The notes: generated from the letters alone by a model not told the origin. A stretch of 34,497 nt of DNA from an uncultured Mesorhizobium sp. (GCA_937958475.1 CALFXR010000173.1:1-34497); one strand, 5' to 3'; shown: positions 8,006 through 16,545, numbered from the stretch's first letter. Numbers and translations are program-made.

Positions 8006-9499
8006 ATGGGGATCTCGGACGCTGACGCTGTCCTGCCGGGGCCGGAAACGAAACCGGTCGGCCCGCCGACGATTCTGCGCGCGGGCCGAAATTGCCGGGA
8101 GGTCGCCTGGGCCGACCGCGCATCCCCCCTTGTCGACGGTGCCGCCTACTTCGCCAGTCTCGAACAGGCGCTGCGCAACGCCCGCCGTTCCATCCTCATC
8201 GTCGGATGGGACTTCGACGGGCGCATCCGGTTGCGCCAGGACGTCGATGCGCAGGAGTCGCCACCCTTGGGCGACCTGTTGCGCAGCCTCGTCGAGCAAC
8301 GGGACGACCTCAGCATCCGCATCCTCATCTGGAGCACTTCGGTGATCCACGCCCCCGGCGACATGAAGCAGATGCTTTTCGGCGCGCCGTGGCAGGACCA
8401 TCCGCGCATCCGCGTCAAGCTCGACACGCATCACCCGTTCTACGCGGCGCACCACCAGAAGATCGTCGTCGTCGACGACTGCATCGCCTTCGTCGGCGGC
8501 ATCGATCTGACGGTCCGCCGCTGGGATACGCCGGATCACCGCGTCGGCGATCCCGACCGCGTCGACCCGGACGGCAATGCCTATCCACCCGTCCACGACA
8601 TCCAGATGATCGTCGACGGAGGCGCCGCGCGCGCCGTGGCGCGCGTCGCGAGGGATCGTTGGCGGCATGCCTGCAACGAGGAACTGTCCGGCGACTGCAT
8701 CGATGGCGACGATCCGTGGCCGGCGGCGGCGACGCCGCATTTCCGCGGTGTCCGCGTCGCGATCGCCCGTACGATTCCCGCCTTCGGGCGGCGGCGCTCG
8801 ATCGTCGAAGCCGCGCGCCTCACCGAAGACGCGATCGCCGCTGCCCGGCGCACGATCTATATCGAGGCACAATACCTGACCGCTTCGTCGACCGGCCGGG
8901 CGTTGTTGCGACGCCTCGAAGAGCCCGACGGCCCCGAGATCGTCATTCTCATGACGCACGAATCCCGGGCGCCGGTCGAACACTGGATCATGGGCGCCAA
9001 CCGCGACCGCCTGATCCGCAAGCTCGCCCGCGCCGACCGCGGCGGCCGCCTGCGCGTCCTCTATCCGTGCGTTCCTTCGCCGGACGGTGCCCGGCAGGTG
9101 CTCGTCCACGCCAAGCTGATCATCGTCGACGACCTGTTCGTCCGCATCGGCTCCTCCAATCTGAACAACCGCTCGATAGGCCTCGACACGGAACTCGACC
9201 TCGGCATCGAGGCGGCCGACGACGAGGACCGGCTCGCCATCCACCGGTTGCGCGACGGCCTCGTCGCCGAGCATCTGGGCACGACGCGCGAGGACGTCGC
9301 CGAGGCGGCCGCCCGCACGGGTTCGCTGGTCGCGGCGATCGACGAACTCAACTGCAAGCCGCGCTGCCTGAAGCCTTTCGAGGCGCTGACCGAGGACGGA
9401 CCCACGGCGCCGGTGTTCCTCACCCCGCTGCTCGACCCGAAACGTCGCTTCCGTCGCACGCTGAGCCGCCTGTGGCCGTTCCGGACGGCCGCGACCTGA
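8006..9499 (+). CDS. Phospholipase D family protein (cardiolipin synthase B-like)
   Basis: A two-HKD phosphatidyltransferase/phospholipase of about 497 aa, likely acting on membrane phospholipids. The first HxK(x)4D motif is H150-K152-D157 (HHQKIVVVDD, followed by FVGGIDLT). The second is H368-K370-D375 (HAKLIIVDD, followed by IGSSNLNNRS). No strong membrane segment is visible, which fits the ClsB/ClsC-like branch more than classical ClsA. An upstream in-frame GTG at 7925 has no ribosome site and precedes the predicted transcription start; ATG 8006 has GGAGA at 7986-7990, a somewhat long spacing. It is convergent with ybhN- and ybhP-like genes, the same trio found together in E. coli (ybhP-clsB-ybhN). 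The substrate is not proven by sequence. Confidence 0.85.
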   Translation: MGISDADAVLPGPETKPVGPPTILRAGRNCREVAWADRASPLVDGAAYFASLEQALRNARRSILIVGWDFDGRIRLRQDVDAQESPPLGDLLRSLVEQRDDLSIRILIWSTSVIHAPGDMKQMLFGAPWQDHPRIRVKLDTHHPFYAAHHQKIVVVDDCIAFVGGIDLTVRRWDTPDHRVGDPDRVDPDGNAYPPVHDIQMIVDGGAARAVARVARDRWRHACNEELSGDCIDGDDPWPAAATPHFRGVRVAIARTIPAFGRRRSIVEAARLTEDAIAAARRTIYIEAQYLTASSTGRALLRRLEEPDGPEIVILMTHESRAPVEHWIMGANRDRLIRKLARADRGGRLRVLYPCVPSPDGARQVLVHAKLIIVDDLFVRIGSSNLNNRSIGLDTELDLGIEAADDEDRLAIHRLRDGLVAEHLGTTREDVAEAAARTGSLVAAIDELNCKPRCLKPFEALTEDGPTAPVFLTPLLDPKRRFRRTLSRLWPFRTAAT

Positions 9500-9539
9500 C
9501 GATGCTCTCCAGGACCCGGGGTCGCAGGACCCGGCGAGG

Positions 9540-10556
9540 CTACTCCGCGGCGGCGAGTTCCGTTGCGCCAGTTGAGGTCGACGTCCGGCGCAGGACCATC
9601 TCCGAAATCGCCAGCGCGGCGCCGCCGAGCGCCAGCGGGACGAGGTAATAGACGATGCGGAAGACGAGCACGGCGCCGATGACGTCCGCGCCGGGCAGCA
9701 GCCGCATCACCACTGTCTCGATGACGCCCCAGCCGCCCGGGACATGGGCGACGAGCGCGGTGGCGTTGGCGATGATGTAGACGGAGGCGACGCCGAAGAA
9801 GGGGACGTCCGCCACCGCCGACGTCGCCTGGTGCAGGCAGGCCGCGACGAAGGCGAAGTTGGCGGCGCCTATGGCCACCTGGGCGAGGGCCAGGCGGAAC
9901 CCAGGCATCTCGATCCGCCATCGCCGGACCCTGAACGGTTCATGGCGCAGGCCGGCGAGCAGGAGATAGGCGCCGACGAGCACCAGGTTCGCCGCCCCGA
10001 GCCCGAGCACCGTCCCGAGGCCGAGCCGCGTCAGCTCCGCCGCCGTGCCGGACATGGCCACGAGGGCGACGCCGCCGAGCGTCATCATGCCGAGGCCGAC
10101 GGTCGTGCCGCAGAACAGGATCACCTTGCCGACGTCGAGGGCATCCAGGCCCCAGCGCGAATAGAAGCGATAGCGCACGGCGCCGCTGCTCAGCGCGGCG
10201 AAGCCGATGTTGTGGCCGAGCGACAGGCTGGTGAACGACGCCAGCGCGGCGCGCCGGTAGGCGAGCGGCCGGCCCGCATAGCGCAGCGCCAGGTAGTCGA
10301 AGCCGGTGAGGGCGAGGTAGCTCGCCGCGGCGAAACCTGCCGCGGCGGCCAGTCGCGCCCACGGTACCATGGCGATGGCCGCGGCGAGGTCGGCGGCGCT
10401 GTAGTTGGACAGCGTGCGATGGAGCAGGACGGCGGCGATCAGCACGGCGGCCGCGGCCAGGGCTGGCTTGGCCCAGCGGCGGAGCGTGCTCCATCGGCTC
10501 GGCTGCTGGTCCTCCCGGCGCCGTTCCGCCGGCCGATGGTGCTGGTCCTGCTTCAC
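9540..10556 (-). CDS. YbhN/UPF0104 family membrane protein (LPG synthetase TM-like)
   Basis: This 338-aa protein has about eight membrane segments of the lysylphosphatidylglycerol-synthase transmembrane family, without the catalytic aminoacyl-transfer domain. Family features include SLGHNIGFAALSSGAVRYRFY, FCGTTVGLGMMTLGG and ALVAHVPGGWGVIETVV. I placed the start at a GTG (VKQDQHH): GGAGG precedes it by five bases, whereas the upstream ATG at 10607 has no ribosome site. The gene follows the YbhP-like gene by 82 bases on the same strand. In E. coli the homologue is linked to clsB. A role in lipid flipping or cardiolipin trafficking has been proposed for the family and is not settled. Confidence 0.85.
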   Translation of the reverse strand: MKQDQHHRPAERRREDQQPSRWSTLRRWAKPALAAAAVLIAAVLLHRTLSNYSAADLAAAIAMVPWARLAAAAGFAAASYLALTGFDYLALRYAGRPLAYRRAALASFTSLSLGHNIGFAALSSGAVRYRFYSRWGLDALDVGKVILFCGTTVGLGMMTLGGVALVAMSGTAAELTRLGLGTVLGLGAANLVLVGAYLLLAGLRHEPFRVRRWRIEMPGFRLALAQVAIGAANFAFVAACLHQATSAVADVPFFGVASVYIIANATALVAHVPGGWGVIETVVMRLLPGADVIGAVLVFRIVYYLVPLALGGAALAISEMVLRRTSTSTGATELAAAE

Positions 10557-10638
10557 CGGATCCTCCGCATCGCCCCCGAAAACGCGCCAGGGCCGCACTC
10601 GATCCATCGCGTCGGCGGGCGAGAGATGAGGTCCCCGA

Positions 10639-11364
10639 TCAGCCTGCGAGCTTCAGTTCGGCGACAAGCGGCAGGTGATCGGACGCGATCCGCGCCAGTT
10701 CGGTCCGCACGACGCCTGCGGACAGGACCTCGATGTCCGTGCCCACGAACAGGTGGTCGATGCGTACTGTCGGGAAGCGCGACGGGAACGTCGCGCGCGG
10801 TGCGTGGCCAGCGTGGGCGTCGCGCAGGCGCGCGGCGAACGCGCGATGCACCCGCCCGCCCGGCAGCGAGTTGAGATCGCCGGCAAGGACGACGTTGCCG
10901 CTGCATCCGGGATGTCCGAGCCATTCCGGGCCGAGGAGGGCGGAGGCCTGTGCGCGGCGTTCGCGCCGTGAAAGCCCGAGATGCGTGTTGATGACCTCGA
11001 TCTGCTTGTCGCCGATCTGCGCCGAGACCCAGAGCGCGCCCCGCGGTTCGGCGGCGAACGGCGTCCAGACGGACGGCAGCGGCCCGGCCTTCACCAGTCG
11101 TGCCGGCCCCGTCGTGATCACGGCGTCGCCATACTCCTCCTCGATGAGGCGGAAGGCGGGGTGGAAGAACAGGTCGCCGGCGCCGAGTTCCCGGGCGATG
11201 GTCTCGGCCTGGTCGACGTGGCCGCTGCGTGCCCGCCGGACGTCGAGTTCCTGCAGGGCGACGACGTCGGCGCGACAGGACGCGACGACCTCGGCGATGC
11301 GCTCGGGCGAGCAGACTCCGTCCAGGCCGAGACAGCGGCGGACGTTGTAGGTCACGATGCGCAT
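10639..11364 (-). CDS. Endonuclease/exonuclease/phosphatase family protein (YbhP-like)
   Basis: This 241-aa metal-dependent phosphoesterase of the EEP superfamily starts with MRIVTYNVRRCLG and carries the ordered active-site motifs QELD (metal-binding Glu), NTHLGLSRRER, LAGDLNSLPGG (DxN), IDHLFV and SDHLPL (Asp-His pair). The EEP fold covers DNases, sphingomyelinases and inositol phosphatases, so sequence alone does not fix the substrate. Linkage to PLD-like and YbhN-like genes favours a lipid or head-group role. The start is uncertain between 11364 (AAGGA 11 bases upstream) and 11376 (no usable spacing). A perfect stress promoter lies about 105 bases upstream. Confidence 0.88.
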   Translation of the reverse strand: MRIVTYNVRRCLGLDGVCSPERIAEVVASCRADVVALQELDVRRARSGHVDQAETIARELGAGDLFFHPAFRLIEEEYGDAVITTGPARLVKAGPLPSVWTPFAAEPRGALWVSAQIGDKQIEVINTHLGLSRRERRAQASALLGPEWLGHPGCSGNVVLAGDLNSLPGGRVHRAFAARLRDAHAGHAPRATFPSRFPTVRIDHLFVGTDIEVLSAGVVRTELARIASDHLPLVAELKLAG

Positions 11365-11467
11365 CGCTGGAGCCATCCTTCGATCCGGGCCGTCGGTACC
11401 CGGCGCGGAGATCGGAGACACACCGCCGGGCCCGGCCGGGAGTTTCTCGCGGTTTGCATTGGGACCG

Positions 11468-11492
11468 AACGGACGCGGCGGCGGTCCGTTCC
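11468..11492 (-). promoter_or_regulatory. EcfG-type promoter, perfect GGAAC-N16-CGTT
   Basis: On the minus strand GGAAC (11492-11488), 16 bases, then CGTT (11471-11468), an exact match to the general-stress consensus. It points at the YbhP-like and YbhN-like genes. The predicted leader before the ATG at 11364 is roughly 100 bases. Confidence 0.7.
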
Positions 11493-11512
11493 CGGCAGCC
11501 CGCTGCGGCAGA

Positions 11513-12922
11513 TCACGGCAGGGCGGAGAATGGCCCCGCCGGCGAATAGGCGGCGGCGATCTGGTCCATGGGCGCGCGAAGCGTCCAGTTGACGCCGCCC
11601 GCGCCGAGATCGAAGGTGCCGGTGCCTCCCATCGCCTGGGGCGCGATGCGCTCGAGCACGACCGTGCCGAAACCGGCGCCGGAACCGGACAGCGGCTGCG
11701 GTCCGCCTTGCTCGGTCCAGGTCAGGGTGAGCGTCTCGTCGCCGCTGTCGTCGGCGTCGACCGACCACTCGACCGCGATGCGCCCCTCGTTGCGCGCCAG
11801 CACGCCGTAGACCACGGAGTTCGCGGCGAGTTCGTGGAGGGCGATGCCGAGATACTGCACCGCGCTCGGCCTCAGCTTGATCGCCGGACCGGAGATCGTG
11901 ACCTTGCCTTCGTCGTTGAACGGCCTGAGCTGGGCGAGCACCAGTTCGAAGATCGTCGTGCCTTTCCAGTCGTCGGTGACGAGCAGGTCGTGCGAGGCCG
12001 ACAGCGCCATGATGCGCTCGCGGATCTGGCGTTCGAAGGCCTTCGGATCGCGGAGCCGGCGGCCGGTTTCCCTGATCATCGACAGGATCACCGAGTACTG
12101 GTTCTTCACCCGGTGGTTGACCTCGCGCATGAGCAGGCGGATGCGGTGCTCGGTCTCCTTGCGGCCCGTGATGTCGCGCGCGATCTTGGACGCGCCGAAC
12201 ACCTCGCCGGCTTCGTTCTTCATCGGCGAAACCGACAGTTCGACGGACACGAGCGAACCGTCCTTGCGGCGGCGCAGCGTCTCGTATCTCTCGACATGCT
12301 CGCCGCTCTTGATGCGGTCGATGATGATGCGCTCCTCGGCCAGCCGGTCGTCGGGGATCAGCCGGGTCACGGGCATGCCGACCGCCTCCGCCGCGGTGTA
12401 GCCGAACAGGCGCTCGGCGGCGGGATTCCAGCTGTTGATGATGCCGCACAGGTTCTTGCTGACGATGGCGTCGGTGGTCGATTCGACCAGTGCCGAAAGC
12501 CGCATCTGGGTGTCGCTCGCCGTGTCCTCGACGAGCGTGTTGATCGCGCCGGTGACATTGCCGGCCGCGTCGCGCAGCAATACCGGATGGGCGATGAAGG
12601 GCACCCGCGTGCCGTCCGGGCGCTCCATGAGCGCGAGGTTCGATGTCGGCTCCTCGCCGCGCAGCAAAAGGGCCATGGGGCACTGGTCGTGCGCCATGGG
12701 CCTCCCGTCTCGGTAGCGCAGCACCCAGGAGCCGCACCATTGGCTTTCACCGATCACCGGGCGGCATCCCCACAGGGTTGCGGCGGCCTCGTTGTAGAAG
12801 CTGATCCTGCCGTCGGCAGCCGTCGTGTAGATCGCGACCGGCACGGCCTCGAGTATCTGCCGGAGCCCCTGGTCCGGCGCGGAGACATCGGCCGTCGCCG
12901 ATGCGAATTGGTAGCCCGTCAA
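11513..12922 (-). CDS. PAS-PAS sensor histidine kinase of the HWE family
   Basis: This is a soluble 469-aa kinase with no membrane segment, so it senses a cytoplasmic cue. Residues ~15-120 form a first PAS-like domain (ILEAVPVAIYTTAADGRI). Residues ~140-265 form a second PAS plus PAC (SALVESTTDAIVSKN to DITGRK). The H-box is LLMREVNHRVKN and the N-box is ALHELAANSVVYG, containing the extra His. WTEQGG gives the W-x-E signature that defines HWE kinases, and GAGFGTVVLERI is the G2 region. The start is a TTG with AAGGA ten bases upstream. No response regulator is nearby. HWE/HisKA_2 kinases often feed PhyR in the general stress response, and this gene has a perfect EcfG promoter, so it may be part of that circuit. 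Confidence 0.9.
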   Translation of the reverse strand: MTGYQFASATADVSAPDQGLRQILEAVPVAIYTTAADGRISFYNEAAATLWGCRPVIGESQWCGSWVLRYRDGRPMAHDQCPMALLLRGEEPTSNLALMERPDGTRVPFIAHPVLLRDAAGNVTGAINTLVEDTASDTQMRLSALVESTTDAIVSKNLCGIINSWNPAAERLFGYTAAEAVGMPVTRLIPDDRLAEERIIIDRIKSGEHVERYETLRRRKDGSLVSVELSVSPMKNEAGEVFGASKIARDITGRKETEHRIRLLMREVNHRVKNQYSVILSMIRETGRRLRDPKAFERQIRERIMALSASHDLLVTDDWKGTTIFELVLAQLRPFNDEGKVTISGPAIKLRPSAVQYLGIALHELAANSVVYGVLARNEGRIAVEWSVDADDSGDETLTLTWTEQGGPQPLSGSGAGFGTVVLERIAPQAMGGTGTFDLGAGGVNWTLRAPMDQIAAAYSPAGPFSALP

Positions 12923-13052
12923 GACACGCTGATCCTTGTCGCCGTCTTCCCTTGCCGGCCCCTTTCACCGGTCTTTCGAACTGCCGGATGGGGACGGACC
13001 GCTCCCGCGCGGCATCGTTCGCAGGCGCCTACGGCATCCGCGTCGTTCCGGA

Positions 13053-13077
13053 AACGAGGCGGCGGCGTTTTGGTTCC
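13053..13077 (-). promoter_or_regulatory. EcfG-type promoter, perfect GGAAC-N16-CGTT
   Basis: On the minus strand GGAAC (13077-13073), 16 bases, then CGTT (13056-13053). It lies 130 bases upstream of the HWE kinase start, in the divergent gap between that gene and the thioesterase gene. Confidence 0.7.
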
Positions 13078-13199
13078 GTTATTTTCCTTTCCCGGCGAAA
13101 AAAGCGGTCGCCGCCCTTTCGCGTTGCGCCGACGCGTGGTTGACGCGTTCGCGAGCCATGCGCCACCATGGAGCCGCAGCCGCCTGGAGATTGCGCCGC

Positions 13200-13634
13200 A
13201 TGAAGCCATCCGCCTCGACGAGGGCCGAATACCGGGCCTTCCGCGCGATCCCGACCCGGTGGATGGACAACGACGTCTACGGCCACATGAACAACGTCAT
13301 CCACTACTCGCTGTTCGACACGGCCGTGAACGGCTGGCTGATCGACCGGGGCGTGCTAGACTTCCATCGTGGCGCACGGATCGGCCTCGTCGTCGAGACC
13401 GGCTGCCGCTATTTCGGCGAACTCGCCTTCCCGGACGTGGTCAACGCCGGGCTGAGGGTCGCCCGTATCGGCACCTCTTCCGTGCGCTACGAGGTCGGCC
13501 TGTTCCGCAACGACGAGGCGTCCGCGGCAGCCGAAGGCTTTTTCGTCCACGTCTACGTCGACCGGGAGACGCGCCGGCCGCAGCCGCTCGAGCCGGCCCT
13601 GCGGGCCGCCCTGGAGACGATCGCGGTCGGCTGA
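13200..13634 (+). CDS. Acyl-CoA thioesterase, 4HBT/YbgC-like hot-dog fold
   Basis: A 144-aa single hot-dog domain with the 4-hydroxybenzoyl-CoA thioesterase signature near the N terminus (RWMDNDVYGHMNNVIHY). The Asp of the D-x-x-GHxNN motif is the usual catalytic acid. It probably hydrolyses an acyl- or aryl-CoA; chain specificity cannot be read. The open frame runs further upstream, but GGAGA nine bases before this ATG and the family N terminus support the start chosen. It is divergent from the kinase gene, with a ~280-base gap whose only recognised signal is the kinase promoter. Confidence 0.85.
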   Translation: MKPSASTRAEYRAFRAIPTRWMDNDVYGHMNNVIHYSLFDTAVNGWLIDRGVLDFHRGARIGLVVETGCRYFGELAFPDVVNAGLRVARIGTSSVRYEVGLFRNDEASAAAEGFFVHVYVDRETRRPQPLEPALRAALETIAVG

Positions 13635-13784
13635 TCGCCGCTACTGGGCCGCCTCGCCGACACCCCGCCGCGACAAGCGCGGATGCGAAGGCGGGCGCGG
13701 CCCGAAAACGCCGCATTTCCCGTTTTGACTCGACAGTGGGCATACAGATTGCAATGCTGCGTCGGGCAACGAAGTATTGACAAC

Positions 13785-15914
13785 ATGCGACTTGGCTTGG
13801 GTTTTTTCGCCATTGCCGTCAGTACTTTGGCGCTCACCCAGGTGAGTGCGGCGGCGGAGACGCGCGCCCTCGTCGTCGGCGTCTCGGGTTATCCCAACCT
13901 TGCCGAAACGCTGCGCCTGCACGGGCCGCGCAACGACAGTCGCGAAGTCGTGAAGACCATCGTCGAACTCGGCCTCGATCCTGCCAGCGTCACTGTGCTC
14001 GCCGACGGCGTCAGCGATCTTCCGGCGGGCGTCGTCGATGCCGGACCGGGCACGCGCAGCGCGATTCTCGGCGCCCTCGAAACGCTCGGCGCGGAGAGTA
14101 AGCCAGGCGACCTCGTCTTCTTTTATTTCTCGGGCCACGGGTCGCAGCAGCCGGACCGCGACGGCGACGAGCAGGGCGGAAACGACGAGATCTTCCTGCC
14201 CTACGACGTCGGTAGCTGGACGGGCTCCGGGGTCGAGAACGCCATCGTCGACGACGATTTCGACGCGGTCATCCGGCGTATCCTCGACAAGGGTGTCGAT
14301 TTCTTCGGCATGATCGACGCGTGCAACTCGGCGACCGGCTTCCGCGCCGCGCCGGATGCCGTCGCGCAATCGCGCCAGGTGCCGCCCGGACTGCTCGGCG
14401 TGCCCGATGGCGGCACGAGCAGCGGGCGCGGTATCCGCACGGCGGGGCAGGCCGGATCGGAGCCGCGCGGCCGCGCCGCTTTCTTCTATGCGGCGCAGGA
14501 GACGGAAGAAGCCCTCGAGCTGACGCCGAAGGGCGCCGAGCCCGGCGAGTTCTACGGCGTCTTCACCTACAACGTGCTGAAGCGCATGCGGCAGTCTCCG
14601 AACCTGACCTACCGCACGCTGCATCAGGCGGTGGTCAACGACATCAAGCGCGGCAGCCTGATGGCGACGCAGACGCCGGAACTCGAGGGCGAACTGCTCG
14701 ACGAACCGGTGCTGCGGCTGGGAAATGCGGCGCCGCGCCGGCAATGGCCGATCTGGTCCGGAAAGCTGCAGGGCGGCGAGCTCGACGGCCTTTCGCGCGG
14801 GGCCGTGGTCGCTCTCTATGACGATCCTGCCACGCCCGACGACAAGGCGCTCGCCTACGGTCGCATCGAGACGGCCGGCGCGACGAAGAGCCTGGTCGTG
14901 CCAGCGGCCTGGCCCTGCGGCGCAGGCGGCGCCGACTGCGCCGCGGTCGACGAGGCCGCCTTCAGGAAGGGCCGCTTCGCCCGCGTCGTCGAGCCATCGC
15001 TGGACTTCTCGCTCAGTTTTTCGGAGCCGGTGCGCATCGACCCGAATGACGGCCACGACTACGCGCCGGCGCTCGCCGCGTTCCATGCCGCCATTGGTTC
15101 GTACCGGCTGCGGGCCCGCGTCTCGACGCGCGCGGACGGCTATGACGTCGCCGTCGGCCTGGTCGACGGCAAGCTCGCCTTCTCCTCCGCGGCGGGGCTC
15201 GTCGATCCGCTCGGCCCGGGCTCTTCGCCGCGGCTGACGCTGCCTGCCGAGCCGGGTGCGGCTGTCGCGGCGGTCGAGGAGGCGGTGAAACGCATCGCCA
15301 GGGCCCTTGCCCTGCAGCGCCTGGCGGTCGCCGATCCCGGCGCGGGTGCGGCGCTGGATGCGCGGATCCGAATCGCCAGGGCCCGACCCGGCACGATAAA
15401 GGACGGCGTCTGCCCCGAAGGCGCCGAGAATTTCCTGCCGTCCGTGCCGGCCGGCGACGCTCCCCAGTTCGACGATTGCGATATCCTTTCGGTCGTCATG
15501 AAGAATGCCGGAAAGAAATCCATAGACGTCACCGCGCTGCTGGTCGGTCCGGACTTCTCCATCACGCCCGTCTGGCCGGCGGACGGCGCGGCCAACCGCA
15601 TCCATCTCGGCGAGGAAAGGACGGCGGACCTGCTGCAGATGGAGCCGGATCCGACCGCCTCCACGGAGGAACGGCTGGTGTTCATCGCCGTGCCGGGCGT
15701 CGGCAAGGCGCACACGGTGTTCGACGACCTCAGCCAGGAAGGGCTGCGCGCCGGACCGGCGGACGATGCGCCCGAAACGGCCGCGCTGCGCGACCTGCTG
15801 GCCACGGGCCTGGACGATTTCAGCCGGTCGGCGGCGCCGCAACCGACCCGGATCGAGGAGGAGATGACCATCGCGGTCAAGCCGTTCGTCGTTCGTGCCG
15901 CCGCGGGCGGCTGA
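13785..15914 (+). CDS. Exported caspase-family (C14, metacaspase-like) protein
   Basis: A 709-aa protein with an N-terminal signal peptide (MRLGLGFFAIAVSTLALTQVSAAAE), so the peptidase acts in the periplasm or outside the cell. The caspase p20-like domain spans ~25-320. The catalytic His is H118 in FYFSGHGSQQ and the catalytic Cys is C180 in MIDACNSATG (usually DxCHSG), so the dyad is intact. The Asp-rich DRDGDEQGGNDE stretch after the His resembles the acidic, calcium-binding or substrate loop of metacaspases. Residues ~335-709 include a DUF4384-like stretch (VWPADGAANRIHLGEE...) and are otherwise unrecognised. The start was chosen for the signal peptide; its ribosome site is weak. A small secreted Cys/Tyr/Trp-tailed protein follows 161 bases downstream. 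Target unknown. Confidence 0.85.
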   Translation: MRLGLGFFAIAVSTLALTQVSAAAETRALVVGVSGYPNLAETLRLHGPRNDSREVVKTIVELGLDPASVTVLADGVSDLPAGVVDAGPGTRSAILGALETLGAESKPGDLVFFYFSGHGSQQPDRDGDEQGGNDEIFLPYDVGSWTGSGVENAIVDDDFDAVIRRILDKGVDFFGMIDACNSATGFRAAPDAVAQSRQVPPGLLGVPDGGTSSGRGIRTAGQAGSEPRGRAAFFYAAQETEEALELTPKGAEPGEFYGVFTYNVLKRMRQSPNLTYRTLHQAVVNDIKRGSLMATQTPELEGELLDEPVLRLGNAAPRRQWPIWSGKLQGGELDGLSRGAVVALYDDPATPDDKALAYGRIETAGATKSLVVPAAWPCGAGGADCAAVDEAAFRKGRFARVVEPSLDFSLSFSEPVRIDPNDGHDYAPALAAFHAAIGSYRLRARVSTRADGYDVAVGLVDGKLAFSSAAGLVDPLGPGSSPRLTLPAEPGAAVAAVEEAVKRIARALALQRLAVADPGAGAALDARIRIARARPGTIKDGVCPEGAENFLPSVPAGDAPQFDDCDILSVVMKNAGKKSIDVTALLVGPDFSITPVWPADGAANRIHLGEERTADLLQMEPDPTASTEERLVFIAVPGVGKAHTVFDDLSQEGLRAGPADDAPETAALRDLLATGLDDFSRSAAPQPTRIEEEMTIAVKPFVVRAAAGG

Positions 15915-16075
15915 CGGGACGAGGAATACCGTGGTGCCGCACCGACGGCATCCGGAAAGAGTTCCACAGCCGATTCTGCCGAGAAGGGCGGTCGGATCGG
16001 GTGGGGAAGGTTCCGGCGGGCGGGTTCGTCCGGGGGGCCGAGACTGGGAGTGTTCACAACAGAGGACTGACTGAC

Positions 16076-16519
16076 ATGAGAAAATTCTTGATTGCCGCCG
16101 TGTTCGCCGTCGCAAGCCTGACGGCGGGCGCTTCGGTCGCGCAGGAGAAGCAGGATCTGTCTCCGGCCCAGCAGGCCGAAGGGCGCCTGATTCTCGAGAC
16201 CGCCCGCAACCTCGTCAGCTATGGCGAGACCAAGGGCGACGCGCTGGCACTCGTCACCGCCGCCAAGATGATGGCCGGCGTGCCGGGACGCGTCCTGGCC
16301 GATGGCCAGGAAGGCACTGCCGGTGCCGACAAGGCGTCCAACTTCGACATCGAGACCGTCCTCAAGAAGGCCGAGGATCTCGCCCAGGGCGACGAGCTGA
16401 TCACCAAGGTCGCCGCCGACGTTCGCACGGCCGCGGCCGCCAATTCCAAGGCGATCTGCTACTGGGAGTACTACTGCTACTGGAACGGCTGGTGCGAGTA
16501 TTCCTACGCCTGCTGGTAA
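16076..16519 (+). CDS. Small secreted protein with periodic Cys/Tyr/Trp tail
   Basis: This 147-aa product has a clear signal peptide (MRKFLIAAVFAVASLTAGASVAQ) and a helical, charged middle (residues ~28-125). It ends in an unusual 20-residue tail where cysteines fall at 128, 134, 140 and 146, exactly six apart, with Tyr or Trp filling most positions between (CYWEYY, CYWNGW, CEYSYA, CW). The mature body has no other cysteine. AGAGGA nine bases upstream supports the start, and a strong hairpin follows the stop. It lies directly downstream of the caspase-like gene in the same direction. I recognise no family. Possible roles are disulfide-linked assembly, metal binding, surface adhesion, or a substrate of the neighbouring peptidase; none is proven. 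Confidence 0.8.
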   Translation: MRKFLIAAVFAVASLTAGASVAQEKQDLSPAQQAEGRLILETARNLVSYGETKGDALALVTAAKMMAGVPGRVLADGQEGTAGADKASNFDIETVLKKAEDLAQGDELITKVAADVRTAAAANSKAICYWEYYCYWNGWCEYSYACW

Positions 16520-16545
16520 GCCCGGCGACAAGGTGTGAAGCGAAG

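Noticed and set aside
13777..13782. TTGACA as a -35 box for the caspase-like gene
   Set aside because: It ends two bases before the start codon, so it cannot serve this gene; the TTGACT at 13725 has no good -10 at proper distance.
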